Of a stretch of DNA of 64,000 bases, positions 33,853 through 43,022 are shown in pieces (within the stretch, counting starts at the first letter, position 1; every line of letters begins with the position of its first letter). The notes under the pieces are model-generated. The model worked only from the letters and a program-made list of their open reading frames with translations, was not told the origin of the DNA and ran no database searches. Source of the stretch: JAPPHA01 sp963664045 (GTDB taxonomy: Bacteria > Pseudomonadota > Alphaproteobacteria > Rhodobacterales > Rhodobacteraceae); the NCBI GenBank assembly GCA_963664045.2, contig CAXXGT010000017.1, forward strand, positions 310,001 to 374,000, read 5' to 3'. Made by a program: the position numbers and the translations under genes.

Positions 33853-35271
33853 TTATTCTGCTTCTTGCGACTCGTGTCTCAAAAAGATTGGGTTGGTCAA
33901 GGCACAAAGCCGCCGGTTGGAATCCCTGATCTCGACGACCAGGAAATTGGTCCAGGCAAAATCGGCTCGATTGAACTCGAGTTTCGCGTCCGCTTTCAGG
34001 CCGACCTCGTGAGCCAGTCTTGCACCACCATTGCCGGGCGAAGCGGTTAGTAGCCGAAGGGTCGATCCAGGCGGTGCATGCCTGACGTGAATGGTGACCG
34101 AGGTTATGGGGTCTGGAACAGACTGACCCATTCCGAATCTATCGCCGGTTTCGGTGTGCGCCTCGATGCCGAGTTCTGGCCCTGAAGACAGGTAGGATCG
34201 TCCCTTCTTTATGGCTGCGAGGATCTCTCGTTGCGTGAGAGCTTGTGCAAAGACAATGTTGTAGCCTGCCTGGTCTCGACCATTCGGTCCATGGGTGTCC
34301 GAACCGCTGGTTGCAAACAACTTGTAGCCGCGCCCCAGCCAGCCATAGTAGAGTTGAAGCGCGTGTTCATTATGGGGGATCCTCCAAGCTCCGTTCCACA
34401 CTTCGACATGGGTCGCCGGTCCAGGATACACGTCCGGGTATTGCCAGGTGCAACCGGTGCACCATGGATGACCGCGCGACATCGGATGCGCTATGACGAA
34501 GAGCATGCCTTCGGCCTGGATTTCCGCAACACGGGCGGCCATCGTCTCGCCGTCCTTGATCCGCCAATCAACATGTCGGTCCGTCCCGAGTGCCAAGCCA
34601 TGACCGAAGAACGTCGTCAACTCCACTCCGGCGAAGACAGGTGTCCTTCCCTGGTTCGATGGCGGCAGGTCCCCTAGACCGGAAATCGTGTTGTGATCGG
34701 TCAGGAATGCGAAATCCAGACCGCGCCGTCGTGCGTCCTTTTCAAATTCCTCAACGCTCCAACCAGCGTCGGAGTGGAGGGAATGGCCGTGCAGGTCGCC
34801 GCGAAACCAACCGGGGGCGGGTCTGTTGCTGGCTCCAACGCTTGCGATGGCCGGGTCAGGCGGGTCAGACGGGTCAGACGGGTCAGGCGCGTCCTCGCCC
34901 CACTCCACCGTGATCCTGTATCGGATGAGACCAGGCGCCAGAATTCGATGCGTGTCGATCTCGACGATCCAGCGTCCAGCTTCGATTCGCCCCGGCAGGT
35001 AGCCAGGTGATGCGTGGTCTGCGGAAATAACCACGGATTGATCAGAATTGTTGTGACGAGTCCCGCGCGCGCCCGCCGGATCATAGACAGAGATGCTGAG
35101 CTGGTGCGGGATTCCACCCGCAGGGGGTGACGTGGAGTCGTATTCGAAGTGAACGCGCAGTGCGCCGACACCTTCGGGTACATCAAACTCATGCGGCAGA
35201 TGCCGGGCAAAATCATCGAGGGTGAGCACGCCTTCGAATGTGCAGCCATTTTCCCTGTCCATTTGCGTCAT
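33853..35271 (-). CDS. CehA/McbA family PHP metallohydrolase (second copy)
   Basis: A 472-residue protein with a PHP-type metallohydrolase domain. The N-terminal half is a beta-rich module (PEGVGALRVHFEYD, SPGYLPGRIEAGRWIVEIDTH). A Pro/Ser/Asp linker follows, then the PHP domain: GWFRGDLHGHSLHSDAGWSV, FAFLTDHNTISG, FAGVELTTFFGHGLALG, FVIAHPMSRGHPW and SGSDTHGP, supplying the His/Asp metal ligands. CehA is a carbaryl ester hydrolase; the family also contains phosphoesterases, so the substrate is open. ATG 35271 is used; GTG 35280 would overlap the previous stop (GTGA). It is the last gene of the ABC transporter operon and distantly similar to its neighbour. Confidence 0.87.
   Translation of the reverse strand: MTQMDRENGCTFEGVLTLDDFARHLPHEFDVPEGVGALRVHFEYDSTSPPAGGIPHQLSISVYDPAGARGTRHNNSDQSVVISADHASPGYLPGRIEAGRWIVEIDTHRILAPGLIRYRITVEWGEDAPDPSDPSDPPDPAIASVGASNRPAPGWFRGDLHGHSLHSDAGWSVEEFEKDARRRGLDFAFLTDHNTISGLGDLPPSNQGRTPVFAGVELTTFFGHGLALGTDRHVDWRIKDGETMAARVAEIQAEGMLFVIAHPMSRGHPWCTGCTWQYPDVYPGPATHVEVWNGAWRIPHNEHALQLYYGWLGRGYKLFATSGSDTHGPNGRDQAGYNIVFAQALTQREILAAIKKGRSYLSSGPELGIEAHTETGDRFGMGQSVPDPITSVTIHVRHAPPGSTLRLLTASPGNGGARLAHEVGLKADAKLEFNRADFAWTNFLVVEIRDSNRRLCALTNPIFLRHESQEAE
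34852..34887. repeat. Four tandem 9-bp units in the linker
   Basis: CGGGTCAGR repeated four times head to tail on the plus strand encodes the DPS/DPP linker repeats of the minus-strand metallohydrolase. Being a multiple of three, length changes would keep the frame. Confidence 0.85.
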
Positions 35272-35276
35272 GTGAA

Positions 35277-36740
35277 TCACGAGTCCCAATTGCCGAAATA
35301 GATCGGGTTTGACAGCGCTCGGCGAAGCGGCGTCTGCTCGATTGCCGAAGCGTCCACGCCCCTCGGCAGCCCATTGGTCGAGAACGCGGCGAATGCATCA
35401 TCGAGTAACCGCCTGCGGCTAGCGCGCGCCTGGATCTCGCCGCGCACGAAGTTCGCTTCTTGCGGGACAGGAAGCTCGGACACGAACTCCGCGCTATCAA
35501 TGGTTTGACGCGCAAATTCGCCTTTGTCGCTGACGAGAACAAATTCGTCGCCTGGCGCTCCGGAAATCGAAGTGCAAATGCTCCGGGCAGAGCCACTCGG
35601 CAAAACGCCGCCCATACCCGATCCATTGGCTTCAAGAACGATCGAAGGACCATCCGGAGATTCGGTAACGTACGCCTGTCCAGATTTCAACGCACGTATC
35701 ACCCCGTCTTGGCTCAGTTCCTCACAACAAAGTACGGTTGTCGGCGTTCCCAGACGAAAGGGAACCGTATGGTCGATAGTGGCGGGCTGGTGGTAGTCGC
35801 TGCCGCCAATCGCAGTTATGCGCCGTCCCTTCCCGAGGAGTCGGTCGTAGCGCGCCAGTGAAACGTCGTTGGCAGCCAACCAGTGGCGTTGCCATACTTC
35901 AATGCAATCTATCCGCGGTCGTGGATGCCGCCACGGGATCGGCGGCTTGTCATGGTTGATGGATAGAAGCCCTCCCGCGGCAGCGACCTGCTGGGCCAGG
36001 ATTGCCGGATCTCTGGAGAGTTCCACGCGAAAGTCGACCCAGCGCGAAATTCCCAGCGCGTTCGCGTGTCCGCCCAATGTCGTGACTTCCATGCCCGGCA
36101 GGAAAAGCAATTCCTCGCTTGATACGGATCGAAAGTAGTTTGACCACGCCGTCATGTTGTTATGGTCGGTAATGAACAGGAAATCGAGGCCGGCGATCCT
36201 TGCCTCCTCGTGCAGCACTTCTGGCGCGCCCCTGGCGTCGGAATGGAACGTATGTGCGTGGCAATCGCCGCGGTACCAGCCGGGACCGCGGTGCCGGGGA
36301 ACGGTGGTTTCCGGATTGTCGGTTTCATCGACCGGCGCATTTGAGACACGCGCCGCTAGCCTGATCGGCAAACCGCTTTCCGGTATTGATACCAGCCCCA
36401 AAAGGATCATCCAGCGTCCTGGCAGCATCTCTCCGGCAACATATCCGGGCGTCGCATCGCCCGGACCCAGGAAAAAACTGTCGCGGGCACCGCCGCTCCA
36501 CCCCCGAAAACCTTCCTGCGTGGGAAAGGCGCCGGCCCGCGGATCGAACAATCCTATATCGACCAGGCTGTCCGGGTCCTTGTCATAAGTCAATTCGACG
36601 TCCATCCGTGTCACGCCGCAGGGAATATCGACCGGGACATAAAGGTAGTGACTTTCCCCGGATACCGGAGGGCGCACGACCATGCCCAGGGTCGAAGGGC
36701 GGCTATGAGTTGGGCGCAGGATTCCCGGGGAAGTTCTCAT
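35277..36740 (-). CDS. CehA/McbA family PHP metallohydrolase (first copy)
   Basis: A 487-residue relative of the following gene. The N-terminal beta domain (ESHYLYVPVDIPCGVTRMDVELTYD, TPGYVAGEMLPGRWMILLG) precedes the PHP domain: GWYRGDCHAHTFHSDARGAP, LFITDHNNMTAW, PGMEVTTLGGHANALG, LSINHDKPP and IGGSDYHQP. The metal-ligand pattern is complete. AAGGGA lies eight bases before ATG 36740, which overlaps the ATPase gene by 38 bases; ATG 36683 is an alternative start without overlap. Two diverged tandem copies suggest either two related substrates or a heteromeric enzyme. Confidence 0.86.
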   Translation of the reverse strand: MRTSPGILRPTHSRPSTLGMVVRPPVSGESHYLYVPVDIPCGVTRMDVELTYDKDPDSLVDIGLFDPRAGAFPTQEGFRGWSGGARDSFFLGPGDATPGYVAGEMLPGRWMILLGLVSIPESGLPIRLAARVSNAPVDETDNPETTVPRHRGPGWYRGDCHAHTFHSDARGAPEVLHEEARIAGLDFLFITDHNNMTAWSNYFRSVSSEELLFLPGMEVTTLGGHANALGISRWVDFRVELSRDPAILAQQVAAAGGLLSINHDKPPIPWRHPRPRIDCIEVWQRHWLAANDVSLARYDRLLGKGRRITAIGGSDYHQPATIDHTVPFRLGTPTTVLCCEELSQDGVIRALKSGQAYVTESPDGPSIVLEANGSGMGGVLPSGSARSICTSISGAPGDEFVLVSDKGEFARQTIDSAEFVSELPVPQEANFVRGEIQARASRRRLLDDAFAAFSTNGLPRGVDASAIEQTPLRRALSNPIYFGNWDS

Positions 36741-38787
36741 TGCGTAATCCCTTCAAGGCAAGGGCTTCGGTGTGATGGCAGGCCACCCAATGCCCTCCCA
36801 GGTTGCGCATTTCAGGTATTTCCTGCGTGCAAGCGTCAGTCGCGTAAGCGCAGCGTTCGGCAAAGACGCAGCCCCGAGGAAGATTCGAGGGATCCGGCGG
36901 ATCGCCGCGCAGACGCTGGTGACTGTCCTGATGGGCTCGCCCCGGCGTCAGCACTGCGCTCAAGAGTGCCTCGGAGTAGGGGTGGCAAGGATGGTCCAGA
37001 ATTTCATCCGTCTCTGCCAGTTCGACTATTCGGCCGGCATACATGACGGCGACTCTGTGAGCGAGGCTCGCCACCACGTTCAGGTCATGCGAGATGAAGA
37101 GGTAGCTCAACCCGAGACTGGACTGAAGGTCGCGCAACAGGTTCAGCACCTGCGCCTGTACCGACACGTCAAGCGCGGAAACCGGCTCATCCGCAATGAT
37201 GATCTTCGGGTCGGGGGCAAGTGCCCGCGCCACACCTATCCGCTGACGCTGCCCTCCTGAAAACGCATGGGGATAACGGCCTGACATTTCGGGGTCCAGC
37301 CCCACCAGGCGGAAGAGTTCGTGAACCCTCCTCACCAGGTCAGGTTCGGGAGGTGATCCTCCCGGGCGTTGCAGTAACGGCTCGGCTACAATGTCGAATG
37401 CAGTCATGCGCGGGTTCAACGAGGAGAACGGATCCTGAAACACCATCCTCATCGATTGCCAAACGTCGCGCCACTCAGCAACAGAAAGGTGGGTGATGTC
37501 CCTGCCTCGCCCATCAATCCCGAACATCACGTGGCCGTGCGTCACCCTATGGAGTCCGACAATGGTTTGCCCCAGCGTGGTTTTTCCGGAACCGGACTCG
37601 CCGACGAGCGCCAGGGTTTCGCCCTGCCGCAGCTCCAGGGAGACGTCCTGCACAGCCTTGATTTCGCGCACCCGCTGCCCGAACAGGCCCTCCCGCTTCT
37701 CGAATGTCTTGCTGACGCAACGCAGGTCCAGGATCCTGTCGCCGAATTGCCGTGGTTTTCCCTCGGTGGCCGTATCCGGCTGTGCCGATTGCGACGACAG
37801 GTCGAACATTGACGCGGCGTCTCCGAAGGCATGGCAGCGAACATGAACATCGCCGGAACGCACAAGCTCAGGGCGTTGCAGTTCACAGAGACCGGGCATG
37901 GCGAATGCACAGCGTGGCGCAAAGGCACACCCCGCCGGACGCTCTTCCAGGGTGGGCACTGTTCCCGGGATCGTCGCCTGTCGGTGTTGGCCGCGCCCCG
38001 GCAGTGACGCCAGGAGCGCCCGAGTATAGGGATGCTTCGGTGTCGTCAGCACGTCGGCTTTGGACCCCTGCTCCACGACCTCGCCCAGGTACATCACGAC
38101 GACCTCATCGGCCATGCGGGACACAACCCCCAGATCATGGGTTATGAACAGGATCGACATGCCCTGGCTAAGTTGCAGTTCCTGCAGAAGATCGAGGATC
38201 ACGGCCTGGGTCGTGACATCAAGCGCGGTCGTCGGTTCGTCGGCGATCAGGAGCGATGGGTGCGGACCCAGAGCCATTGCGATCATCACGCGCTGCTGCT
38301 GCCCGCCCGACAGCTCGAAAGTGTACGCATCGAGGCGCTGCGCCGGATTCGGCATGCCGACGGCGTGCAACAGATCGAGTGCGCGCGCGCGCGCCTGCTT
38401 TTTCGTCACATCCTGGTGCCGGCGGACCGCTTCCATTATCTGGTTGCCGACTGTGTAGAAGCTCGACAAGGCGGTGAGTGGTTCCTGGTAGATCAACCCG
38501 ATGCGTCCGCCCCGAATGTTGCGCAGAACCGGATCTTTCTCGGACGATCCGGCAAGATCTACGCCCTCGAACCGGACTTGTCCGCTGTCGATGGTCGCGT
38601 TTGAGTCGAGAATGCGGAGAATGCTACGCGCCGTCAAAGACTTACCGCAACCGGACTCTCCGACGATCGCGACCGTTTTGGCATGTGGCACATCGAATTT
38701 CACATCCCGAAGCGCTATGCTTCGGCGACGCCCGTCCCTGAATGAGACCGTCAGCCCCTGCAGCGAAAGGAGAGCGTCAGTTCGCAT
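36703..38787 (-). CDS. Fused double ABC ATPase (DppD-DppF type)
   Basis: A 694-residue protein combining the two ATPases of a peptide/nickel-type importer. The first unit has GESGCGKS, YQEPLTALSSF, FELSGGQQQR, LLIADEPTTALD and FITHDLG. The second has GESGSGKTT, FQDPFSSLNPR, FSGGQRQRIG, IIADEPVSALD and FISHDLN. Each ends in the family cysteine cluster (CAFAPRCAFAMPGLC and CVFAERCAYATDAC). The fused form is known from glutathione (GsiA) and microcin C (YejF) importers. ATG 38787 overlaps the permease gene by 11 bases. It supplies energy to the two permeases upstream. Confidence 0.92.
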   Translation of the reverse strand: MRTDALLSLQGLTVSFRDGRRRSIALRDVKFDVPHAKTVAIVGESGCGKSLTARSILRILDSNATIDSGQVRFEGVDLAGSSEKDPVLRNIRGGRIGLIYQEPLTALSSFYTVGNQIMEAVRRHQDVTKKQARARALDLLHAVGMPNPAQRLDAYTFELSGGQQQRVMIAMALGPHPSLLIADEPTTALDVTTQAVILDLLQELQLSQGMSILFITHDLGVVSRMADEVVVMYLGEVVEQGSKADVLTTPKHPYTRALLASLPGRGQHRQATIPGTVPTLEERPAGCAFAPRCAFAMPGLCELQRPELVRSGDVHVRCHAFGDAASMFDLSSQSAQPDTATEGKPRQFGDRILDLRCVSKTFEKREGLFGQRVREIKAVQDVSLELRQGETLALVGESGSGKTTLGQTIVGLHRVTHGHVMFGIDGRGRDITHLSVAEWRDVWQSMRMVFQDPFSSLNPRMTAFDIVAEPLLQRPGGSPPEPDLVRRVHELFRLVGLDPEMSGRYPHAFSGGQRQRIGVARALAPDPKIIIADEPVSALDVSVQAQVLNLLRDLQSSLGLSYLFISHDLNVVASLAHRVAVMYAGRIVELAETDEILDHPCHPYSEALLSAVLTPGRAHQDSHQRLRGDPPDPSNLPRGCVFAERCAYATDACTQEIPEMRNLGGHWVACHHTEALALKGLRNENFPGNPAPNS

Positions 38788-39871
38788 AAGGGTCTGCCGC
38801 ATCTCGAAGCCCGTCGCCAAGGAAATTGAGCGACAGGACAGCCACGACGACCGCCGCACCCGGCAGGAACAGCCACGGTGCGGTGGCAATTGATCTCAGG
38901 TTTTGGGCCTCTTGCAGCAGCACACCCCAACTGACAACCGGCGGCCGAAGTCCAATTCCCAGGAAACTGAGCGAGGTTTCCGCTATGATCATCCCCGGTA
39001 TCGCCAGCGTAACCACGGCAATGATATGCGACAGGAAATTGGGCACCATGTGCCGCCCGATGATCCGTACCGGCCGGTTGCCGTCGAGGCGTGCTGCCCT
39101 GATGAAATTCTCCTCCTTCAGCGACATGAACCGCCCGCGCACCACCCGCGCAAGCCCGGTCCAGCCGATGATCGACAAGATCGCCGTGATGAAAAAATAA
39201 GTCCTGATCGGTGGCGTCGTGGGCGGAATGGCAGCGGCAAGTCCGATCCAGAGCGGGATGGATGGCAGGGATTGCAGGAACTCGATCAACCGCTGGATCG
39301 CCAGATCGACGATGCCGCCGAAATAGCCCGAGGCGCCGCCGATCGCAATCCCGAGAACGAGGCTGATGCCGACACCAACCAATCCAATCGTCATCGAGAC
39401 ACGCGTCGCGTAGATCGTGCGGCTGAGCACATCGCGGCCCAGCCGGTCCGCGCCAAGGAAATACACCCGTTCGCCGCGATCCTTCGGGCCGATGAAATGA
39501 AGATTTGCCGGGACGAGTCCCCAGAACTTGTAGCTGTCGCCGCGCACGAAGAAACCGAGCTCGATTACCCTGTCAGGGTCCATCTCGAAAACCCGCTGGC
39601 CCGTGTTGTAATCCGTCGTCGAGCGCAGGCTGTAAACATGCGGCTGAAAACGCCGGCCGTCCGGGCCTTCCAGAATCCAGTGAATGCCCTGGGGAGGCGC
39701 ATAAACGTCCCTGGCCTGGTACGTGCCCGGGGTGTGCGGTGCGAGGAATTCCACGAAGGCAGCCACCAGGTAAATCAGAAGCGTCATGACGGCGCCGAAG
39801 ATTCCCAGGCGGTGGCGCAAGAAACGGCGCATCACGAGCTGGGAGTGACTCAGATGTGCGGCGTACGTCAT
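38777..39871 (-). CDS. ABC transporter permease (DppC/YejE-like)
   Basis: A 364-residue permease. It has an N-terminal helix (FGAVMTLLIYLVAAFVEFLAPHTP), then an unusually long periplasmic loop of about 100 residues before FLGADRLGRDVLSRTIYATRVSMTIGLVG. The coupling loop is EENFIRAARLDGNRPVRIIGRHMVPNFLS, followed by ETSLSFLGIGLRPP. The long first loop is typical of the YejE-type subgroup that works with a fused ATPase. Its start overlaps the preceding stop (TGATG). Confidence 0.91.
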   Translation of the reverse strand: MTYAAHLSHSQLVMRRFLRHRLGIFGAVMTLLIYLVAAFVEFLAPHTPGTYQARDVYAPPQGIHWILEGPDGRRFQPHVYSLRSTTDYNTGQRVFEMDPDRVIELGFFVRGDSYKFWGLVPANLHFIGPKDRGERVYFLGADRLGRDVLSRTIYATRVSMTIGLVGVGISLVLGIAIGGASGYFGGIVDLAIQRLIEFLQSLPSIPLWIGLAAAIPPTTPPIRTYFFITAILSIIGWTGLARVVRGRFMSLKEENFIRAARLDGNRPVRIIGRHMVPNFLSHIIAVVTLAIPGMIIAETSLSFLGIGLRPPVVSWGVLLQEAQNLRSIATAPWLFLPGAAVVVAVLSLNFLGDGLRDAADPYAN

Positions 39872-40878
39872 CACATCATCTCCTGGCTTGCCGCCTGGCG
39901 CCGGATCTTCGGATCGAGCAGCATCAGGAGAAGGTCCGAAAAAAGCGTTCCAAGCACGGCCAGGAAGCTCAGGAACATGATCAACGTCGAGGCCAGGTAG
40001 AGGTCTTCCTCCTTCAATGCCTCGAGAAGTAAGGGGCCCGTTGTCTGAAGGCCAAGCACGACGGCCACGATGGTCTCGCCAGAGACGATCTTGACGAACA
40101 GATCGTTCAGTTCCGACACGAACGGGTTCAGCGAATGGCGCACTGGATACTTGATCAACAGGTACGTCTCGCCCAGGCCCTTGGCGCGGGCAGTCAGTAC
40201 ATACGGGCGATGCAGCTCGTCGAGCAGGTTGGCGCGGATCTTGCGGATGACTTCGGCGGTTCCGGCGGTGCCCAGCACGATCACCGGGATCCAGAGATGC
40301 GAAACCAGGTCCGCGAACCTTTCCAGGGTCCATGGCGCGTTCACGAATTCCGGTGAGAACAGGCCGCCAACGCTCTGCCCGAAATAGCGGAACGAAATGT
40401 AGAGCAGCACCAGCGCCAGCAGGAAATTCGGAATGGCCAGGCCGATGAAGCCCATGAACGTAAAGACGTAGTCACCCAGCGAGTACTTCTGCACTGCCGA
40501 ATAGATGCCGACCGGGATTGCCACGACCCAAATGAAAAGCAGCGTAACGACCGACAGAAGAGCTGTCAGTCCGAGGCGCTGTCCGATCAGTTCAGAGACG
40601 GGCAGGTCCCAGCCAAACGAGTAGCCGAAGTCCCCGCGAAGCAAGATATTCCGGACCCACACAAAATATTGCTCTACGGCGCTTCGGTCCAATCCGTAGT
40701 TGCGGCGCAGGTCTTCGATTTCGTGAGGCTCCAGATTCTCGCCATACTGGTTCGCTTCCTGCACCAGCCGGTCGACGAAATCTCCCGGCGGCAGGACAAT
40801 GATAAAGAATGAAATGACGGAAATCGCAATTACGGTAAGCAGCATCAGAACAAGACGGCGAGCTAGAAAGCGGGCCAC
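39871..40878 (-). CDS. ABC transporter permease (DppB/YejB-like)
   Basis: A 335-residue permease starting at GTG 40878. MARFLARRLVLMLLTVIAISVISFFIIVLPPGDF is the standard first helix. ILLRGDFGYSFGWDLPVSELIGQRL and the coupling loop RPYVLTARAKGLGETYLLIKYPVRHSLNP follow. It pairs with the next gene product. It is separated from the receptor gene by a strong hairpin. Confidence 0.92.
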   Translation of the reverse strand: MARFLARRLVLMLLTVIAISVISFFIIVLPPGDFVDRLVQEANQYGENLEPHEIEDLRRNYGLDRSAVEQYFVWVRNILLRGDFGYSFGWDLPVSELIGQRLGLTALLSVVTLLFIWVVAIPVGIYSAVQKYSLGDYVFTFMGFIGLAIPNFLLALVLLYISFRYFGQSVGGLFSPEFVNAPWTLERFADLVSHLWIPVIVLGTAGTAEVIRKIRANLLDELHRPYVLTARAKGLGETYLLIKYPVRHSLNPFVSELNDLFVKIVSGETIVAVVLGLQTTGPLLLEALKEEDLYLASTLIMFLSFLAVLGTLFSDLLLMLLDPKIRRQAASQEMM

Positions 40879-40902
40879 GTTCTATTTCCTCAGCAGCTTC
40901 GG

Positions 40903-40928
40903 GGGAAAGGGCGCGATCGCCCTTTCCC
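40903..40928 (-). promoter_or_regulatory. Intercistronic RNA hairpin after receptor gene
   Basis: A perfect 11-bp stem (GGGAAAGGGCG with CGCCCTTTCCC) around a CGAT loop lies between the receptor stop at 40945 and the permease start at 40878. There is no U-run. It occupies the same place as the hairpin in the hydantoinase operon and probably sets the receptor-to-permease ratio. Confidence 0.7.
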
Positions 40929-40944
40929 AAGTCGTGTCCGCGGC

Positions 40945-42873
40945 TTACTGGCTCGATTGTTCAATGTAGAAGGTCGAGAAATTGGCCGGTGAAATGCCCG
41001 GGTAGAGCCATCCTTCCAGAAGCGGCTCCGGCACATTGCGTAGACGGTTGTTGACGGCGCGGTAATTGCCCATTGGCAGCGCGATGCCCATCTGCGCAAA
41101 CTCGTCCGCAGCTATTTGCACCAACTCATCCCATGCCTCCACTTGCGCATCGCCAAAGAGCGACGGGATCGCGTCCTGCAGTTCCCATGCACGTGCATAG
41201 CTTGCCGGCGGCTCAACGCCTTCCGTTCCACCAGAATCGTACCACTTTTCCCATTCCTGGGTCCAAGTCTTTTCACGAGGCATCATCTCGCGGGCGGCAA
41301 GCATAGGCAGGCGACCGGATCCGTTCTCGGCCAACCACAGGAAGATGTCACGATCAGGATCGTTGCGCCGGGCAATCGAAACCGCATCAGAGATGAAGTT
41401 GAGAACGACATCGACACCAACCGCTTCCCAGTAACCCTCGATCAGCTCCATCATGTCGCCCCAGTCCGACTTGAACTCGTTGTTGACGTCAACGACCACG
41501 GTGAACCGTTCGCCGTTGTCCGGACGCAGGCGAAAGCCGTCTCCGTCTTTTTCCGGCAATACCTTGTCCAGGTACGAATTGGCCAGATCAGCGTCAAACT
41601 CGGTAAACTGGGTTGCGAGCTGTTCGTTGTAGAGCGGAGATTCCGGGCGCGGCGCTATCTGGTGGGGTATGCCTTGACCCAGAAAGATCACGTCGATCAG
41701 TTCCTGGCGATTGATCGCGTGTGACAGACCGATGCGGAAGTTCTTGTCGGAATAGATCGCTTCTTTTACCGGATCCGCCGGATAATACAGCGGGAACCGC
41801 AAGTCAGCGACGTTCATGTCCGCGGAGTTTGCCGACACAAAGCGGTAGTTGCCCTGTTCCAAGTTCTGGAACATCACACCCCTGTTAGCCGGAGTAGAGA
41901 TATTCACGCGCGAGATGTCGACCTCGCCAGAGAGCGTCTTTGCCAGTTGAACTTCAGGATCCGACACCAGCACCCAGGCGCGCGCATCGATATATGGCAA
42001 CTGGTTGCAGGCCGTGTCGACCTTGAAGAAGTAAGGGTTGCGCTGGAACGTGAAGCGCTCCTTGCCCAGGAACGGCTCGGTCGGGATCCAGGCCTGGATA
42101 AATGGCCGTTCCGGGTTGTTGTATTCCGACTGTTTGCCGTACGAACCCACGTTTGCGGCCCACCACTGGGTGTAGTCTTCGGAGTTGGCAGCTGCCATGA
42201 GTTCGGCGATACCTTCAGGATTCAGCGACTTGATGAACTGCCGGTGGAAGTGTTCTGCGAACTGAACGACGCGCACACCATACGAGGTCGACAGGTTCTC
42301 GAGGAACAGGCCATTCGGCTTCGACCATTTGAACTCGACGGTGTAGTCGTCGATCTTCGTCACGGTTGCGGGCTCGCCATCGACGATGAAGAAGCCGCGC
42401 GGGCCCGACTGGATATCGGTGTTGGTTTCGACATGCTCCCACCAGAAGACGATGTCGTCGGCGGTGAAGTCTTCGCCATCCGACCATTTCATGCCTTCAC
42501 GCAGATGGAAGGTGTAGGCGGTCGCGTCGTCAGAGACATCCCAGCCCTTTGCGACGTTCGGCAGCACTTCGCCGCCGTCAACCGACCATCGCACCAGCGG
42601 CTCATAGCCGAAGTGACGAAACTCGGCGAGACGGTTGCCCCCTGTGGAGTCCACCATGGTTCCGCCATAGATACCGACCTGCTCGGCCGGTTCGACAACG
42701 AGGGGCTCGGCCGGCAGGCGTTCGCCAACGGGAGGGAGGCCACCGGCTGCAACGATTTCCGCCAACATTGGCGATTCATTGTATTCGGAGCAGGTCTGGG
42801 CAGCTGCGGCGGACATCAAGCCGAAGCTGACGGCAGCGCAGCCTGCTGCTGTAAAGAGTAGACGTTTTTTCAT
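40945..42873 (-). CDS. ABC transporter substrate-binding protein (family 5)
   Basis: A 642-residue periplasmic receptor. The signal peptide is MKKRLLFTAAGCAAVSFGLMSAAAAQ, cut before TCSEY. Family motifs: LPNVAKGWDVSDDATAYTFHLREGMKWSDG, TADDIVFWWEHV and YSDKNFRIGLSHAINRQELIDVIFLG. At this length it belongs to the larger YejA-like group rather than DppA. The N-terminal block ESPMLAEIVAAGGLPPVGERLP also occurs in receptors linked to sugar or polyol operons. The promoter and LacI-type operator lie about 50-80 bases upstream. The ligand is unknown. Confidence 0.92.
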   Translation of the reverse strand: MKKRLLFTAAGCAAVSFGLMSAAAAQTCSEYNESPMLAEIVAAGGLPPVGERLPAEPLVVEPAEQVGIYGGTMVDSTGGNRLAEFRHFGYEPLVRWSVDGGEVLPNVAKGWDVSDDATAYTFHLREGMKWSDGEDFTADDIVFWWEHVETNTDIQSGPRGFFIVDGEPATVTKIDDYTVEFKWSKPNGLFLENLSTSYGVRVVQFAEHFHRQFIKSLNPEGIAELMAAANSEDYTQWWAANVGSYGKQSEYNNPERPFIQAWIPTEPFLGKERFTFQRNPYFFKVDTACNQLPYIDARAWVLVSDPEVQLAKTLSGEVDISRVNISTPANRGVMFQNLEQGNYRFVSANSADMNVADLRFPLYYPADPVKEAIYSDKNFRIGLSHAINRQELIDVIFLGQGIPHQIAPRPESPLYNEQLATQFTEFDADLANSYLDKVLPEKDGDGFRLRPDNGERFTVVVDVNNEFKSDWGDMMELIEGYWEAVGVDVVLNFISDAVSIARRNDPDRDIFLWLAENGSGRLPMLAAREMMPREKTWTQEWEKWYDSGGTEGVEPPASYARAWELQDAIPSLFGDAQVEAWDELVQIAADEFAQMGIALPMGNYRAVNNRLRNVPEPLLEGWLYPGISPANFSTFYIEQSSQ

Positions 42874-42923
42874 CTCTTGGACCCTTTCTGGCTCTTGGCC
42901 TTGGAAAGATACTGTTCAGTGCA

Positions 42924-42951
42924 AGTCTACACACGCGTGCAGACAGGTCAA
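42924..42951 (-). promoter_or_regulatory. Receptor-operon promoter with LacI-type operator
   Basis: On the minus strand TTGACC (42951-42946) and TAGACT (42929-42924) are 16 bp apart. The spacer and -10 are covered by a 20-bp imperfect palindrome at 42925-42944 whose halves read GTCTACACAC and GCGTGCAGAC. It matches the operator at 45273-45292 in 15 of 20 bases. A second ACGCGTG-containing site lies at about 42970-42983. Repression by the adjacent LacI protein is the likely function. Confidence 0.75.
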
Positions 42952-43022
42952 CTCCGGCAATATAGTGTTTCAAACGCGTGACAATTTGATCACGGCCGCA
43001 AGAATCATGTGCCAGGCCAGGC

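Noticed and set aside
38903..40000. 365-codon plus-strand frame across the two permease genes
   Set aside because: Antisense to clear membrane permeases, and composition is typical of a shadow frame.
42970..42983. Third LacI operator upstream of the receptor gene
   Set aside because: It shares ACGCGTG with the two strong sites but has poor dyad symmetry, so it is mentioned only as a possible weak site.
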